Source of the DNA: JALXCH01 sp964495805
GTDB taxonomy: Bacteria > Calditrichota > Calditrichia > RBG-13-44-9
Length of the DNA: 31,444 bases
Assembly: GCA_964495805.1 (NCBI GenBank)
Contig: CAZBWV010000059.1
Coordinates: 1 to 31,444, forward strand
Direction: 5' to 3'
Shown piece by piece: positions 8,851 to 17,356 of this stretch. How positions within the stretch are numbered: the stretch's first letter is position 1; every line of letters starts with the position of its first letter. Under the pieces are notes generated by a model. It did no database searches. It was not told the origin of the DNA and was given only the letters and a program-made list of their open reading frames with translations. The position numbers were made by a program, and so were the translations under genes.

Positions 8851-10905
8851 ATGAGAAGAGCTACACGAATCGGGTCAGTATTGATTTTGTTACTGGCCAT
8901 CGGCTTGCTATCCGCTCAGACGGTAAATGTGACGTTCCGTCTGAACACCGCTACGGTTCCGGATACGGTAGGACCGAATTCGGTTGTCCAGGTACGCGGT
9001 AGTGTTGCCCCGCTGACCTGGGGTGGCGACACGGGTGGCAATATGACCAATGTGGGTGGCGATTACTGGGAAGTCACCCTGGCCTTCCCGGCCGGAAGCA
9101 GCATTCAGTACAAGTTTTTTGTCAATGCTGCCGGAGACCCCAATGGCAATGGCTGGGAGAGCAATGTAAACACCGGTTCCGGTAACCGGGAGTTTACCGT
9201 GGGCACCGCCGATACGGTGCTTCCGTTGCAATTCTTTAATAAACAGTTTGGAAATGATCCGCTGTTTACTCCCTACGTTCCCACCGATTCCATTGATGTG
9301 TGGTTCCGGGTGAATATGCAGGCTTATGTGCCGTTCGATCCCAACAACCACATTATTATGGTAAAGGGAGCGCGCTGGCCCGGTGCCCTGGGTGACCTGA
9401 CCTGGAACTCTGACAGTACTCTGGGAATTCTGACACCGGAAACCGGGTCGGACAATCCCGGGCAGTTTGTCTATCCCGCAGAAAATTTCTGGTCCGGACG
9501 CATTCGTATTCCCAAAGATTCCGTCAGTGCGGGTGAAACCATTGAGTACAAGTTCATCATTGCGGACAAGAACAATCCCACCAACATTGTAGAGTGGGAA
9601 GGCATCGACAACCGCACGTTCCAGATTCCTCCGGGAAAAACCGACACCACTCTGCACTGGGTATGGTGGAACAACATTCCTTACGTCCCGCCGCAGGGTA
9701 GCGATACCGCTACGGTGAAATTCCGTGCCGATCTGACTCAAGCCATTAACGAAAACGGATTTAGCATTGGCGACACGCTGATTGTTAAATGGGGATATAA
9801 CGGAACGGCTAATTTCTCTCAGGATACGCTGGTTAACGAGTTCCTGACCAATTATTATTCCGTGGAAGTGCAGGTGGAGAATGTGATTCCGGGTAGCAAT
9901 TTGCAGTATCAGTACTATCTGGTGAAGCACGGTTCCGAATATCGTGAGATTTTCTTCGATTACGACGATCCGGTAACTGCTTCGCAGGAGAAGCGAAAAA
10001 TTTATCTGCCCGACCCGTTACCTACGGTGGTGGAAGTGCAGGATACATCCAGCGATATGACCGCTCTGCACCGGATGCCGCGCTTCCAGAACACTTCGCC
10101 CATTTCCCAGCCGGTGCTGGTAACCTACACCTGCGATTTGCGTCCGCCGTACTACCAGGTGCTTCTGGAAGGCGACACCATTCAAAACATTCAGGGGAGT
10201 AACTGGTGGATTTATCCCGGTCAGCAGGACTCCATTTTTGCCTGGGGCGTGTACATTAACGGTCCCGGTAACGGAACGCCTGGCTGGCAGGGCTGGAATC
10301 CCATCGACCTGGCTCCCTACAAAATGTACGATGACGGAACCCACGGCGATATGACTCCCGGTGACTCCATCTACGCTTATCAGCATCTGTTTAGCCCGGA
10401 TAGCGGCGACATCGTGGGACAGGAATTCAAGTTCGGCATTGGTGGTGGCGACAACGAAGGCGGAAATACCGGGTACGGTTTGAACCACTTCGAGAATATC
10501 GACGACAGTCAGACCGAATTCACCATCCACAGCGACTTCGGCTCCATCAATCCCGGATTCTACTGGCGCTGGGACTTCAACAACCATGTGGTGGGTATCG
10601 ACAATCCCGAACCGGTAACGGTGGTGCGTACACCGAGATTAGACCACAATTATCCCAACCCGTTTAACCCGGTTACCACCATCAGCTTTGTGCTCCCCAA
10701 AACCATGGATGTGAAGCTGGTGATTTACGACGTGCTGGGTCGGAAAGTGCGCACGCTGCTGGATGGTAAACAACGCCAGGGTGCTCATCGGGTGATCTGG
10801 AACGGAACGGATGACCACGGTAAAGTGGTGGCTTCCGGTATGTATTACTACCGCCTGACTACCGAAAATTACGACCGAACCATGCAGATGATTCTCATGA
10901 AGTAG
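8851..10905 (+). CDS. Secreted multi-module starch-binding-like protein with type 9-like sorting domain, no catalytic domain
   Basis: The 684-residue protein has a signal peptide (1-22). At least two modules of CBM20/SusE-SusF character follow, about 24-130 and 147-270. Each has V-x-F-R-(L/V)-N early, a Trp-rich middle and an I-(Q/E)-Y-K-F strand followed by W-E and an aromatic or basic end. A third, more diverged copy lies at about 287-390 (K-F-R-A-D-L early, L-Q-Y-Q-Y-Y late). A fourth beta domain (about 420-570) contains D-D-G-T-H-G-D-M-T-P-G-D. The C-terminal 85 residues (Y-P-N-P-F-N-P-V-T-T at 601) form a sorting domain. No glycosidase residues are visible, so the likely role is to hold starch or glycogen at the surface, like SusE/SusF in Bacteroidetes but by a different anchoring route. 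The gene follows the PorV-like gene by 106 bp and has an AGGAG ribosome site before its ATG. Confidence 0.8.
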   Translation: MRRATRIGSVLILLLAIGLLSAQTVNVTFRLNTATVPDTVGPNSVVQVRGSVAPLTWGGDTGGNMTNVGGDYWEVTLAFPAGSSIQYKFFVNAAGDPNGNGWESNVNTGSGNREFTVGTADTVLPLQFFNKQFGNDPLFTPYVPTDSIDVWFRVNMQAYVPFDPNNHIIMVKGARWPGALGDLTWNSDSTLGILTPETGSDNPGQFVYPAENFWSGRIRIPKDSVSAGETIEYKFIIADKNNPTNIVEWEGIDNRTFQIPPGKTDTTLHWVWWNNIPYVPPQGSDTATVKFRADLTQAINENGFSIGDTLIVKWGYNGTANFSQDTLVNEFLTNYYSVEVQVENVIPGSNLQYQYYLVKHGSEYREIFFDYDDPVTASQEKRKIYLPDPLPTVVEVQDTSSDMTALHRMPRFQNTSPISQPVLVTYTCDLRPPYYQVLLEGDTIQNIQGSNWWIYPGQQDSIFAWGVYINGPGNGTPGWQGWNPIDLAPYKMYDDGTHGDMTPGDSIYAYQHLFSPDSGDIVGQEFKFGIGGGDNEGGNTGYGLNHFENIDDSQTEFTIHSDFGSINPGFYWRWDFNNHVVGIDNPEPVTVVRTPRLDHNYPNPFNPVTTISFVLPKTMDVKLVIYDVLGRKVRTLLDGKQRQGAHRVIWNGTDDHGKVVASGMYYYRLTTENYDRTMQMILMK

Positions 10906-10945
10906 CAGACATCACTTGATTTGAAGCAAGCGAAGCCACGTACAG

Positions 10946-10974
10946 GAGACCCAAAACTTCGTGTTTTGGGTCTC
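10946..10974 (+). terminator. Strong hairpin after the starch-binding gene
   Basis: Perfect 12-bp arms GAGACCCAAAAC (10946-10957) and GTTTTGGGTCTC (10963-10974) enclose the loop TTCGT, 40 bp after the stop codon. The downstream run is only TTAATAT, so termination may be partial, or the hairpin may protect the 3' end. Confidence 0.65.
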
Positions 10975-11349
10975 TTAATATCGATTTCGTGGCGTTGAGG
11001 TCGGTTTACAGGCAAAGTGCAATGAAGGTTATTCCGAAACAGATCGGTCCCACATAGGTTTGTCCGAAACGGGCATGTCCGCTTCGGGAAGGTTTCCTCC
11101 GGAAAACCATATTGGGCGATGCAGGGGAGTAAAAAAGATTTCTGTGCACGGAGCATAGTCCACTTCCTGAGCAACGAAGGAAATGATGGTAAATCTGAAC
11201 GGCATTGCTCCGGAAGGGTTCCGGGTCGCAAGGCGGGTACGTTAGCGGGCAATTTTTGTAACATGTGAGGATGCTGCAATATTCAGCCGGATTTCGGCAA
11301 AAAGCTTAAAAGAATCTTCAAACCGGAAACGCAAAAACGCTGGTGAACC
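10975..11349 (+). other. Hairpin-dense non-coding leader upstream of the symporter/ABC cluster
   Basis: This 375-bp stretch shows no convincing gene but several self-complementary blocks: a near-palindrome at 11064-11087 (24 bp with one mismatch and one G.T pair); GGTTTCC-TCC-GGAAA(A)CC at 11091-11108; CCGGAA-GGG-TTCCGG at 11210-11224; and GCCG-GATTT-CGGC at 11286-11298. The octamer TCCGAAAC occurs at 11033 and 11063. A weak promoter-like pair (TTGTAA 11256-11261, AATATT 11278-11283, 16-bp spacer) lies ahead of the symporter start. The stretch could be a structured 5' leader, a small RNA, or remains of an intergenic repeat; which one cannot be decided from one copy. Confidence 0.5.
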
Positions 11350-13170
11350 ATGACTTTTATCGATTACGGAATTGTGGTTCTGTATTTAATCGGAATTGTG
11401 GTGGTGGGGTTGTTGCTGCAGAAAAAAGCTTCTGCGGGAATTGATTCCTACTTTTTGGGGAATCGGGGTCTTCCCTGGTGGGCGCTGGGTGCTTCCGGTA
11501 TGGCTTCTAATCTGGATGTTAGCGGAACCATGATTAACACCGCTTTTGTGTTTGCACTGGGTGCCAGCGGATTTTTTATTGAGATTCGCGGCGGGGTAAC
11601 GCTGATTATGGCTTTTCTGATGGTCTTTATGGGCAAATGGAATCGCCGGGCGCAGGTAATGACTCTGGCTGAATGGATGCACTTCCGGTTTGGTAAGGGG
11701 CGGGAAGGCGATGTGGCACGGCTGATCAGCGCCATTTCGGTGATTGTGATTACCATCGCCATGATTACCTACTTCGCCATTGGTTCCGGCAAGTTCATCG
11801 CCGAATTTCTGGGCATACCTCCTCTCCTGGGAATGAGTCCGGAGTTCTGGGCATCCACCCTGATGATTGTGCTGGCTATGGTTTACACTGTCGCATCGGG
11901 CCTTTACGGCGTGGTGTGGACGGATGTGTTCCAGGGAGTGCTGATTTTCGGAACCATTCTGTTCATTACCATTATGGTGATGACACAGGTGGTATTGCCG
12001 GAAAGTTTTCAGGTGTCCATGCCTTTGCGCGATGGGGGATTCCTGGCTGTGGAAACAACCCGACAGGCCTGGACAAACGTGGTACCTCACTGGAAACTGA
12101 ACATTCCGGCTGAATCGTCCTATTCCATTTACAATTTGTTTGGCATTGCCATTTTGTTTTATCTGTTCAAGGTAACAATTGAGGGAAGCGGTGGCACCAG
12201 CGGATATATGATTCAGCGCTATTTTGCAGCCCGTAGCGATCGGGAGGCAGGGCTACTTTCCTTATTCTGGACCTTTTTACTCTCTTTTCGCTGGCCCTTT
12301 ATTATGGCCATTGCCATGCTGGGCGTGGCTTACGGTACGTCCCATGGGGTTATCGGAGACCCGGAACGTGTATTGCCGGTGGTGATTGACCGAATGGTGC
12401 CCATTGGAGTGCGGGGATTCCTGGTGGCGGGATTGATGGCTGCCGCCATGTCCACCTTCGACAGTACGGTAAATGCCGGTGCTGCATACTGGGTAAAGGA
12501 TATCTACCAGGCATATATTAATCCCAATGCTTCGGAGAAAACCCTGATGCGCCACAGTCGCTGGGCTTCGGTGATCATTGTGGGGCTGGGACTGGCTTTT
12601 TCGTTGTTCATACGCAACATCAACGAAATCTGGGGATGGATTACCATGAGCATTGGCGCGGGGATGCTGATTCCCCAGCTTTTGCGCTGGTACTGGTGGC
12701 GGTTGAATGGGTACGGTTTTGCCATCGGAACGGTGGTGGGAATGATTGCAGCAGTGCTGCAAAAATATTTCTATCCCGATGTGCCGGAGTACATTTCCTT
12801 TATCTGGGCCAGCGGTACCTCTTTGCTGGCACTGGTTGTGGGCACCTATCTCACCGCGCCAACACCGGATGAGGTGCTGTTTAATTTTTACCGCACCACC
12901 CGACCGTTTGGCTGGTGGCACCCGGTGCGCAAACGATTACCGGAATCGGTTCTCCGGCAAATTGATGCGGAGAATCGTCGGGACATTATCGCAACCTTTT
13001 TTGCCGTGCCCTGGCAGGTGGTCCTCTTCCTGACCGGTATGACCGTGGTGATGCGCACCTGGAATACTTTTCTGTATCTGTTTGGACTGCTGGTGGTGCT
13101 TTCCATCGGATTGTATTTCTTCTGGTTCCGTCATCTTTCCAGCGAAGTGAAATGGAGCGAGTCGAAGTGA
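11350..13170 (+). CDS. Sodium:solute symporter (SSS/SLC5 family)
   Basis: The 606-residue protein has about 13 to 14 hydrophobic segments. It shows SSS family features: an N-terminal F-I-D-Y-G-I-V helix, D-S-Y-F-L-G-N-R-G-L-P-W-W-A (about 37-50), S-N-L-D-V-S-G-T before the second half of helix 1, G-L-Y-G-V-V-W-T-D-V-F-Q-G (about 184-196) and A-A-A-M-S-T-F-D-S-T-V-N near 365-376. These are typical of the sugar-like branch of SLC5 proteins, which couple sodium entry to uptake of sugars or related solutes at the inner membrane. It heads a cluster with an ABC sugar importer and overlaps the next gene, so it is probably co-transcribed with it. Substrate specificity cannot be read from the sequence; glucose, maltose or another hexose product is likely from context. 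No strong ribosome site precedes the ATG. Confidence 0.88.
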   Translation: MTFIDYGIVVLYLIGIVVVGLLLQKKASAGIDSYFLGNRGLPWWALGASGMASNLDVSGTMINTAFVFALGASGFFIEIRGGVTLIMAFLMVFMGKWNRRAQVMTLAEWMHFRFGKGREGDVARLISAISVIVITIAMITYFAIGSGKFIAEFLGIPPLLGMSPEFWASTLMIVLAMVYTVASGLYGVVWTDVFQGVLIFGTILFITIMVMTQVVLPESFQVSMPLRDGGFLAVETTRQAWTNVVPHWKLNIPAESSYSIYNLFGIAILFYLFKVTIEGSGGTSGYMIQRYFAARSDREAGLLSLFWTFLLSFRWPFIMAIAMLGVAYGTSHGVIGDPERVLPVVIDRMVPIGVRGFLVAGLMAAAMSTFDSTVNAGAAYWVKDIYQAYINPNASEKTLMRHSRWASVIIVGLGLAFSLFIRNINEIWGWITMSIGAGMLIPQLLRWYWWRLNGYGFAIGTVVGMIAAVLQKYFYPDVPEYISFIWASGTSLLALVVGTYLTAPTPDEVLFNFYRTTRPFGWWHPVRKRLPESVLRQIDAENRRDIIATFFAVPWQVVLFLTGMTVVMRTWNTFLYLFGLLVVLSIGLYFFWFRHLSSEVKWSESK

Positions 13171-14420
13171 GACCCGGGATAGTGAGGTGGTGGAAAATAG
13201 TGGTGATTGCGCCGGTGCTGTTTTGGCTGTTTATCGGATGCAATGGTTCGGATCGTTCGAAAATTGTCATCTGGACCTCCATGCGACCGGTAGAACGGGA
13301 TTTTCTGCAGCAAAAGCTTAATGAATTCGGTCAGCAGCACCCGGAATATGAGTTTGTTCAGCTCTTTTACGCTCCGGAGGAACTGCGCACCAATTTCATC
13401 ATTTCCGCCCTGGCCGGGAAGGGACCGGCACTGATTCACTGCGCCAGCGATTTTATTGGTCCGCTCTCCGAACTGGAAGTGATTCAGCCGTTAGATGGGC
13501 TTTTTCAATCGTCTTTTTTGGATAGCTTCATTACCGAACCGTTCCCCGCCAACACGGTATTTCAGGGGCATCTGTATCAGATTGCCGACCGGGTTGGGAA
13601 CCATCTGTGCCTGGTGTACAACAAAAAACTGGTACCAAAACCACCGCAAACCATTTCGGAGCTAATTGCTCTGGGGAAACAATTGACCCGGGATACCGAT
13701 GGGGATGGACGCCCGGATACTTACGCGCTGGCCTGGAATTACACCGAGCCAGCATTTGCAGTCCCGTTTATCGGGGGTTACGGGGGTTGGGTGATTGATG
13801 AACACAACCAGCCCACTTTAAACACACCCGCAGTGGTAAAAGCGGCGCAGTTGATTTACGACCTGGCCAATAAGTACCGGATTATTCCCCGGGAATGCGA
13901 TTACGAGACAGCCAATGCACTTTTTCTGGATGGTCGGGTAGCGATGATTATTAACGGACCCTGGAGCTGGGGAACATATTTGAAAGCTGGCATTCCCATT
14001 GGTCTGGCCCGCATTCCCAAAATTGATGAAACCGGATTGTGGCCCACGCCAATGGTGTTCCCCATGGGATATCTGTTCAACGTCAACTTAAAAGGAGAAC
14101 AGTTGCAGGTTGTCCGTCAGTTAGTGGAATACCTGACCTCCCCGGAAGTGGAGCTGGATTTTGCCCGGCGGTTTAACATTATTCCTTCCCGCCGGGAGGT
14201 GATTCACCATCCTGACCTGATGCGACGGGAGCTGTACCGTTCGGCACTGGATCAGATGATGGTGGGACGTCCCATGCCGGTGGTGACCGAGATGCGCTGG
14301 ATATGGGATGCCATGCGTCCGGCTTATCAGGGAATTTTTACCCATCAGTATTCGCCCCGGCAAGCCGCACGGGAGATGCAGCGCCTGGCTTTAAAGTTAA
14401 TCCGGGAAAACAGAGAATGA
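13152..14420 (+). CDS. ABC-type sugar-binding lipoprotein (MalE-like)
   Basis: This is a family 1 extracellular solute-binding protein of up to 422 residues. A hydrophobic signal ends in W-L-F-I-G-C-N-G, a lipobox-like site with the modified Cys at residue 30. The mature part begins with the typical I-V-I-W-T-S strand and has a G-R-V-A-M-I-I-N-G-P-W block near 260, both characteristic of MalE-like maltose or oligosaccharide binders. It would deliver sugar to the MalF/MalG-like permeases downstream. Two starts are possible. The ATG at 13152 overlaps the symporter gene by 19 bases with a poor ribosome site. A GTG at 13167 gives the classic 4-base GTGA overlap with GGAG 8 bases upstream, which I find at least as likely; it would place the Cys at residue 25. 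Confidence 0.88.
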   Translation: MERVEVRPGIVRWWKIVVIAPVLFWLFIGCNGSDRSKIVIWTSMRPVERDFLQQKLNEFGQQHPEYEFVQLFYAPEELRTNFIISALAGKGPALIHCASDFIGPLSELEVIQPLDGLFQSSFLDSFITEPFPANTVFQGHLYQIADRVGNHLCLVYNKKLVPKPPQTISELIALGKQLTRDTDGDGRPDTYALAWNYTEPAFAVPFIGGYGGWVIDEHNQPTLNTPAVVKAAQLIYDLANKYRIIPRECDYETANALFLDGRVAMIINGPWSWGTYLKAGIPIGLARIPKIDETGLWPTPMVFPMGYLFNVNLKGEQLQVVRQLVEYLTSPEVELDFARRFNIIPSRREVIHHPDLMRRELYRSALDQMMVGRPMPVVTEMRWIWDAMRPAYQGIFTHQYSPRQAAREMQRLALKLIRENRE

Positions 14421-14470
14421 TGAATGGACGAATGTGTGATACATCGGAATAGAAATGGGAGTTCTTCTGG

Positions 14471-15370
14471 ATGAACACTGGAAATAAAAACTTTTCCCAT
14501 CCAAACCGCCTGGCATACATTTACACGGCTCCGGCGCTTATTATCATGGCGCTGGTGGTGGTGTACCCGTTTGTGTACAATGTGGTCATTTCCTTTTCCA
14601 ATATGAACTTAACCCATTTCCGGCAGTGGCGATTGATCGGGCTGCAAAATTACCGGGCGGTGCTCTCCGAATGGACTTTCTGGTACTTTCTGTTCAAAAC
14701 CGTGTTGTGGACGGTGTTGAATCTGATTTTTCACGTGGGGATCGGAGTGTTTCTGGCGCTGATTTTAAACAAGGATATCCGGGGTAAGTCGGTTTTCCGC
14801 ACGTTGCTGATTCTGCCCTGGGCGGTTCCGCAATACATTACTGCGCTAACCTGGCGGGGAATGTTCAACGCCGAATACGGAGCAGTCAATCTTATTTTAG
14901 AACGGTTCGCCGGTGTGCACATCCCCTGGCTTTCCACGGAGTGGGGAGCCTTCACCGCCTGCCTGATAACCAATATCTGGCTGGGATTCCCTTTTATGAT
15001 GATTGTGGCGCTGGGTGGTTTGCAAAGCATTCCCGATGAGCTGTACGAAGCGGCGGACATTGACGGAGCCAGTGCATGGCAGAAATTCCGCAATATCACG
15101 GTACCGCTGTTGAAGCCGGTAATGGTACCTGCCATTACCCTGGGCGTTATCTGGACGTTCAACAATTTTAATGTGGTATGGCTGGTAAGCAATGGCGGGG
15201 AACCGTCCGATAAAACCCATATTCTGGTAAGCTGGGTGTACAAAGCGGCGTTTACTTACTTCCGGATGGGTTATGCCGCCGCTTTTTCCATGATTATTTT
15301 TGCCATTTTGCTGGTGTTCAGCTATCGGTTCATTAAAAAGACCGGAGCGGCAGAGAATGTGTATGCATAA
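14471..15370 (+). CDS. ABC sugar transporter permease (MalF-like)
   Basis: The 299-residue inner-membrane protein has six hydrophobic segments. The EAA loop that contacts the ATPase lies at about 193-216 (E-A-A-D-I-D-G-A, then P-L-L-K-P). Length and motifs fit the short MalF/UgpA/LacF-type permeases rather than the longer E. coli MalF. It pairs with the permease encoded 36 bp downstream to form the translocation channel for the sugar delivered by the MalE-like lipoprotein. GGGAG lies about 8 bp ahead of the ATG. No ABC ATPase gene accompanies it in this window, so the energising subunit must be encoded elsewhere, perhaps a shared MsmK/MalK-type protein. Confidence 0.9.
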   Translation: MNTGNKNFSHPNRLAYIYTAPALIIMALVVVYPFVYNVVISFSNMNLTHFRQWRLIGLQNYRAVLSEWTFWYFLFKTVLWTVLNLIFHVGIGVFLALILNKDIRGKSVFRTLLILPWAVPQYITALTWRGMFNAEYGAVNLILERFAGVHIPWLSTEWGAFTACLITNIWLGFPFMMIVALGGLQSIPDELYEAADIDGASAWQKFRNITVPLLKPVMVPAITLGVIWTFNNFNVVWLVSNGGEPSDKTHILVSWVYKAAFTYFRMGYAAAFSMIIFAILLVFSYRFIKKTGAAENVYA

Positions 15371-15406
15371 TGCGCTTAACATAGCAATGTACCCCGGGAG
15401 GCGTTC

Positions 15407-16267
15407 ATGAGAACGAGAAGCGTTTCAGCCAATCCACGCCGTTTGTCTCCCACGGGCCGGATTGCCAGTTACGGCGTCTTGACGCTTTTTACCCTGTTTT
15501 CGATTTATCCTGTATTGCGGGTTATTTCCATCTCCCTGCGACCGGGCGACCGCCTGCTGAGCAAATCACTGGCTATCATTCCGCCCCATGCTACCCTGGA
15601 GTGGTACGTGCGATTGTTTACCCGGGAACCTTTCCTGCGCTGGATGGCCAACAGCCTGGTGATTTCGCTGGCAGTGACGGTCGTGGGGGTGGCGCTGGCT
15701 GCTACGGCGGGATATGCTTTCTCCCGGTACAAATTTCGGGGGCGCAATGCCTCATTGATGGGCATCATTACTACCCAGATGTTCCCGGTCACCATGCTGT
15801 TGCTGCCCCTGTTTATCATGTTGATTAAGTTAGGTCTGTACGATTCGTATCTGGGGCTCATTGTGGCCTATTCAGCTACTGCGCTGCCATTTACCATCTG
15901 GCAGATGAAAGGATATTACGACACAATTCCGTACAGCCTGGAAGAAGCGGCGATGATTGATGGCGCCGGACCGTTCTACACATTCTATCGCATCATCTTG
16001 CCTCTGGCATTGCCAGCACTGGCTATTACCGCGCTGTTCTCTTTCATGTCCGCCTGGTCGGAATATCTGGTGGCAGCCGTGCTGATTCAGAATCGGGACC
16101 TGTTTACCCTGCCGCTGGGGCTAAAACTGTTTCAGTCCAACATGGAAGTGGCCTGGGGACTCTATTCTGCCGGAGCGGTGGTGGTAAGCATTCCGGTTGT
16201 CGTGCTGTTCATGATTCTCAGCCGCTGGCTTATTTCCGGACTTACCCTGGGATCGGTGAAAGGATAG
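15407..16267 (+). CDS. ABC sugar transporter permease (MalG-like)
   Basis: The 286-residue inner-membrane protein has six predicted membrane segments. The EAA motif is E-E-A-A-M-I-D-G-A-G at about 179-188, followed by I-L-P-L-A-L-P-A. This matches the MalG/LacG/UgpE branch, the second half of the import channel. A strong ribosome site (GGGAGG) precedes the ATG by about 6 bases. Its stop is followed by a 189-bp gap before the TrmB-type regulator gene, the largest spacing inside the cluster, so the regulator may have its own promoter. Confidence 0.92.
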   Translation: MRTRSVSANPRRLSPTGRIASYGVLTLFTLFSIYPVLRVISISLRPGDRLLSKSLAIIPPHATLEWYVRLFTREPFLRWMANSLVISLAVTVVGVALAATAGYAFSRYKFRGRNASLMGIITTQMFPVTMLLLPLFIMLIKLGLYDSYLGLIVAYSATALPFTIWQMKGYYDTIPYSLEEAAMIDGAGPFYTFYRIILPLALPALAITALFSFMSAWSEYLVAAVLIQNRDLFTLPLGLKLFQSNMEVAWGLYSAGAVVVSIPVVVLFMILSRWLISGLTLGSVKG

Positions 16268-16410
16268 CGTTTGGAATCGGTGAAAACGAAGGAGAAACTG
16301 TTTTTTGATTTGTCGGACGTTCCCAAATCCTTTCCGGGTTGAAAAGCTTGTGAAGTATTTAAGATTAAATCAGGAGCGCGAAATAAATGGAGCTTCGAAT
16401 GAAAAACCTG

Positions 16411-16438
16411 TTTGAAAATGGAAAAATTCATTTTGAAA
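16411..16438. promoter_or_regulatory. Inverted repeat ahead of the TrmB-type gene, candidate operator
   Basis: Arms TTTGAAAATG (16411-16420) and CATTTTGAAA (16429-16438) are complementary over 9 of 10 positions around an 8-bp spacer, and end 18 bp before the regulator start codon. Position and symmetry fit autoregulation by the gene that follows. The site does not match the published archaeal TrmB boxes closely. A promoter could lie just upstream (TTGAAA near 16341), but its -10 is poor. Confidence 0.4.
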
Positions 16439-16456
16439 TAAATCCGGGAGTGTGAG

Positions 16457-17350
16457 ATGCTGGAAAAAATTTCACGAAAGATGGCCGAGCTGGGATTTAC
16501 CAAATACGAAGCCCGCGCGTACGTTTCGCTCCTTCAGCATTATCCCGCGACGCGTTACGAACTCAGCAAAAACAGTGGTGTGCCCCGTTCCGCCATCTAC
16601 GATGTAATCCGCCGACTGGAAGCCTACGGAGCAGTCAGTGCCCTGTCCACCCAACCGGAAAAATATGTACCGCTTCCCCCGGAGGAATTCCTGAAGATGC
16701 TGGAACAGCGGTTTAAACAAAAAGTGGAAGATTTCCGGAAAAGTTTGTCCGAAATCAAAACCGATATTGAGCCGGGACAGTTGTGGAATATTACCGGATA
16801 CGACAATCTGATTTCCAAAGCCCGGGAGATGATTCAGGACGCCCGGCAGGAAATCTATCTGTCGGTATGGCGAAAGGAATTCAACGAGTTGCAGCGGGAA
16901 CTGGAAGAAGCCGTCCAGCGCGGGGTGAAGGTGATTCTGTTTTCGTTTACCGAGTTACCCCGGTTGGGACTGGTGTACAGTTACGGGCTGGAGGAAAAAG
17001 AACTGGAAAAGGTGTGGGACCACAAAATTATTCTGGTGCGCGACCGGGAAGAGTTGATTATGGGGGAAGCCAATCGGCGCATGCAGTGTAAAACCGCCTG
17101 GACCAAGAACAAAGCCATTGTGCAGATTGCCGCCAACCATATTGTACTGGATATCACCCTGTTTGGCATTCGCACGGGCACCGATGTGCGCGATGCGGTG
17201 CTGGAGATGCATCCCGGCGAACTGGAATTACTGGGACGCCTGCTGAGAGAGAAATTTCCCGATAATCCCTTGATTAATCTGGATTATTCCCTGAAATTGG
17301 CCCGGTTGCATGCGAATGGAACGAAATTGTTGTTGGAAGAAAAGGAGTAG
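16457..17350 (+). CDS. TrmB-family sugar-responsive transcriptional regulator
   Basis: The 297-residue protein opens with a winged-helix TrmB domain (about 1-70: L-G-F-T-K-Y-E-A-R-A-Y, then Y-E-L-S-K-N-S-G-V-P-R-S-A-I-Y-D-V-I recognition helix). A short coiled segment follows (about 78-105), then a C-terminal effector domain resembling phospholipase-D-fold sensor domains of the TrmB family (I-Y-L-S-V-W near 132; G-V-K-V-I-L-F-S near 155). TrmB proteins are best known from archaea, where they bind maltose, trehalose or glucose and control mal-type ABC operons. A bacterial copy beside MalEFG and amylase genes is consistent with the same job. GGGAG precedes the ATG, and a 28-bp inverted repeat lies just upstream. 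Activator and repressor roles cannot be told apart here. Confidence 0.88.
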   Translation: MLEKISRKMAELGFTKYEARAYVSLLQHYPATRYELSKNSGVPRSAIYDVIRRLEAYGAVSALSTQPEKYVPLPPEEFLKMLEQRFKQKVEDFRKSLSEIKTDIEPGQLWNITGYDNLISKAREMIQDARQEIYLSVWRKEFNELQRELEEAVQRGVKVILFSFTELPRLGLVYSYGLEEKELEKVWDHKIILVRDREELIMGEANRRMQCKTAWTKNKAIVQIAANHIVLDITLFGIRTGTDVRDAVLEMHPGELELLGRLLREKFPDNPLINLDYSLKLARLHANGTKLLLEEKE

Positions 17351-17356
17351 GAACCC

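Noticed and set aside
10869..11279. 136-codon open frame on the minus strand after the starch-binding gene
   Set aside because: It starts in a hairpin-rich non-coding stretch, overlaps the terminator-like hairpin and the end of the upstream gene, has no ribosome site and shows a Cys/Arg/Pro-rich composition with no recognisable family.
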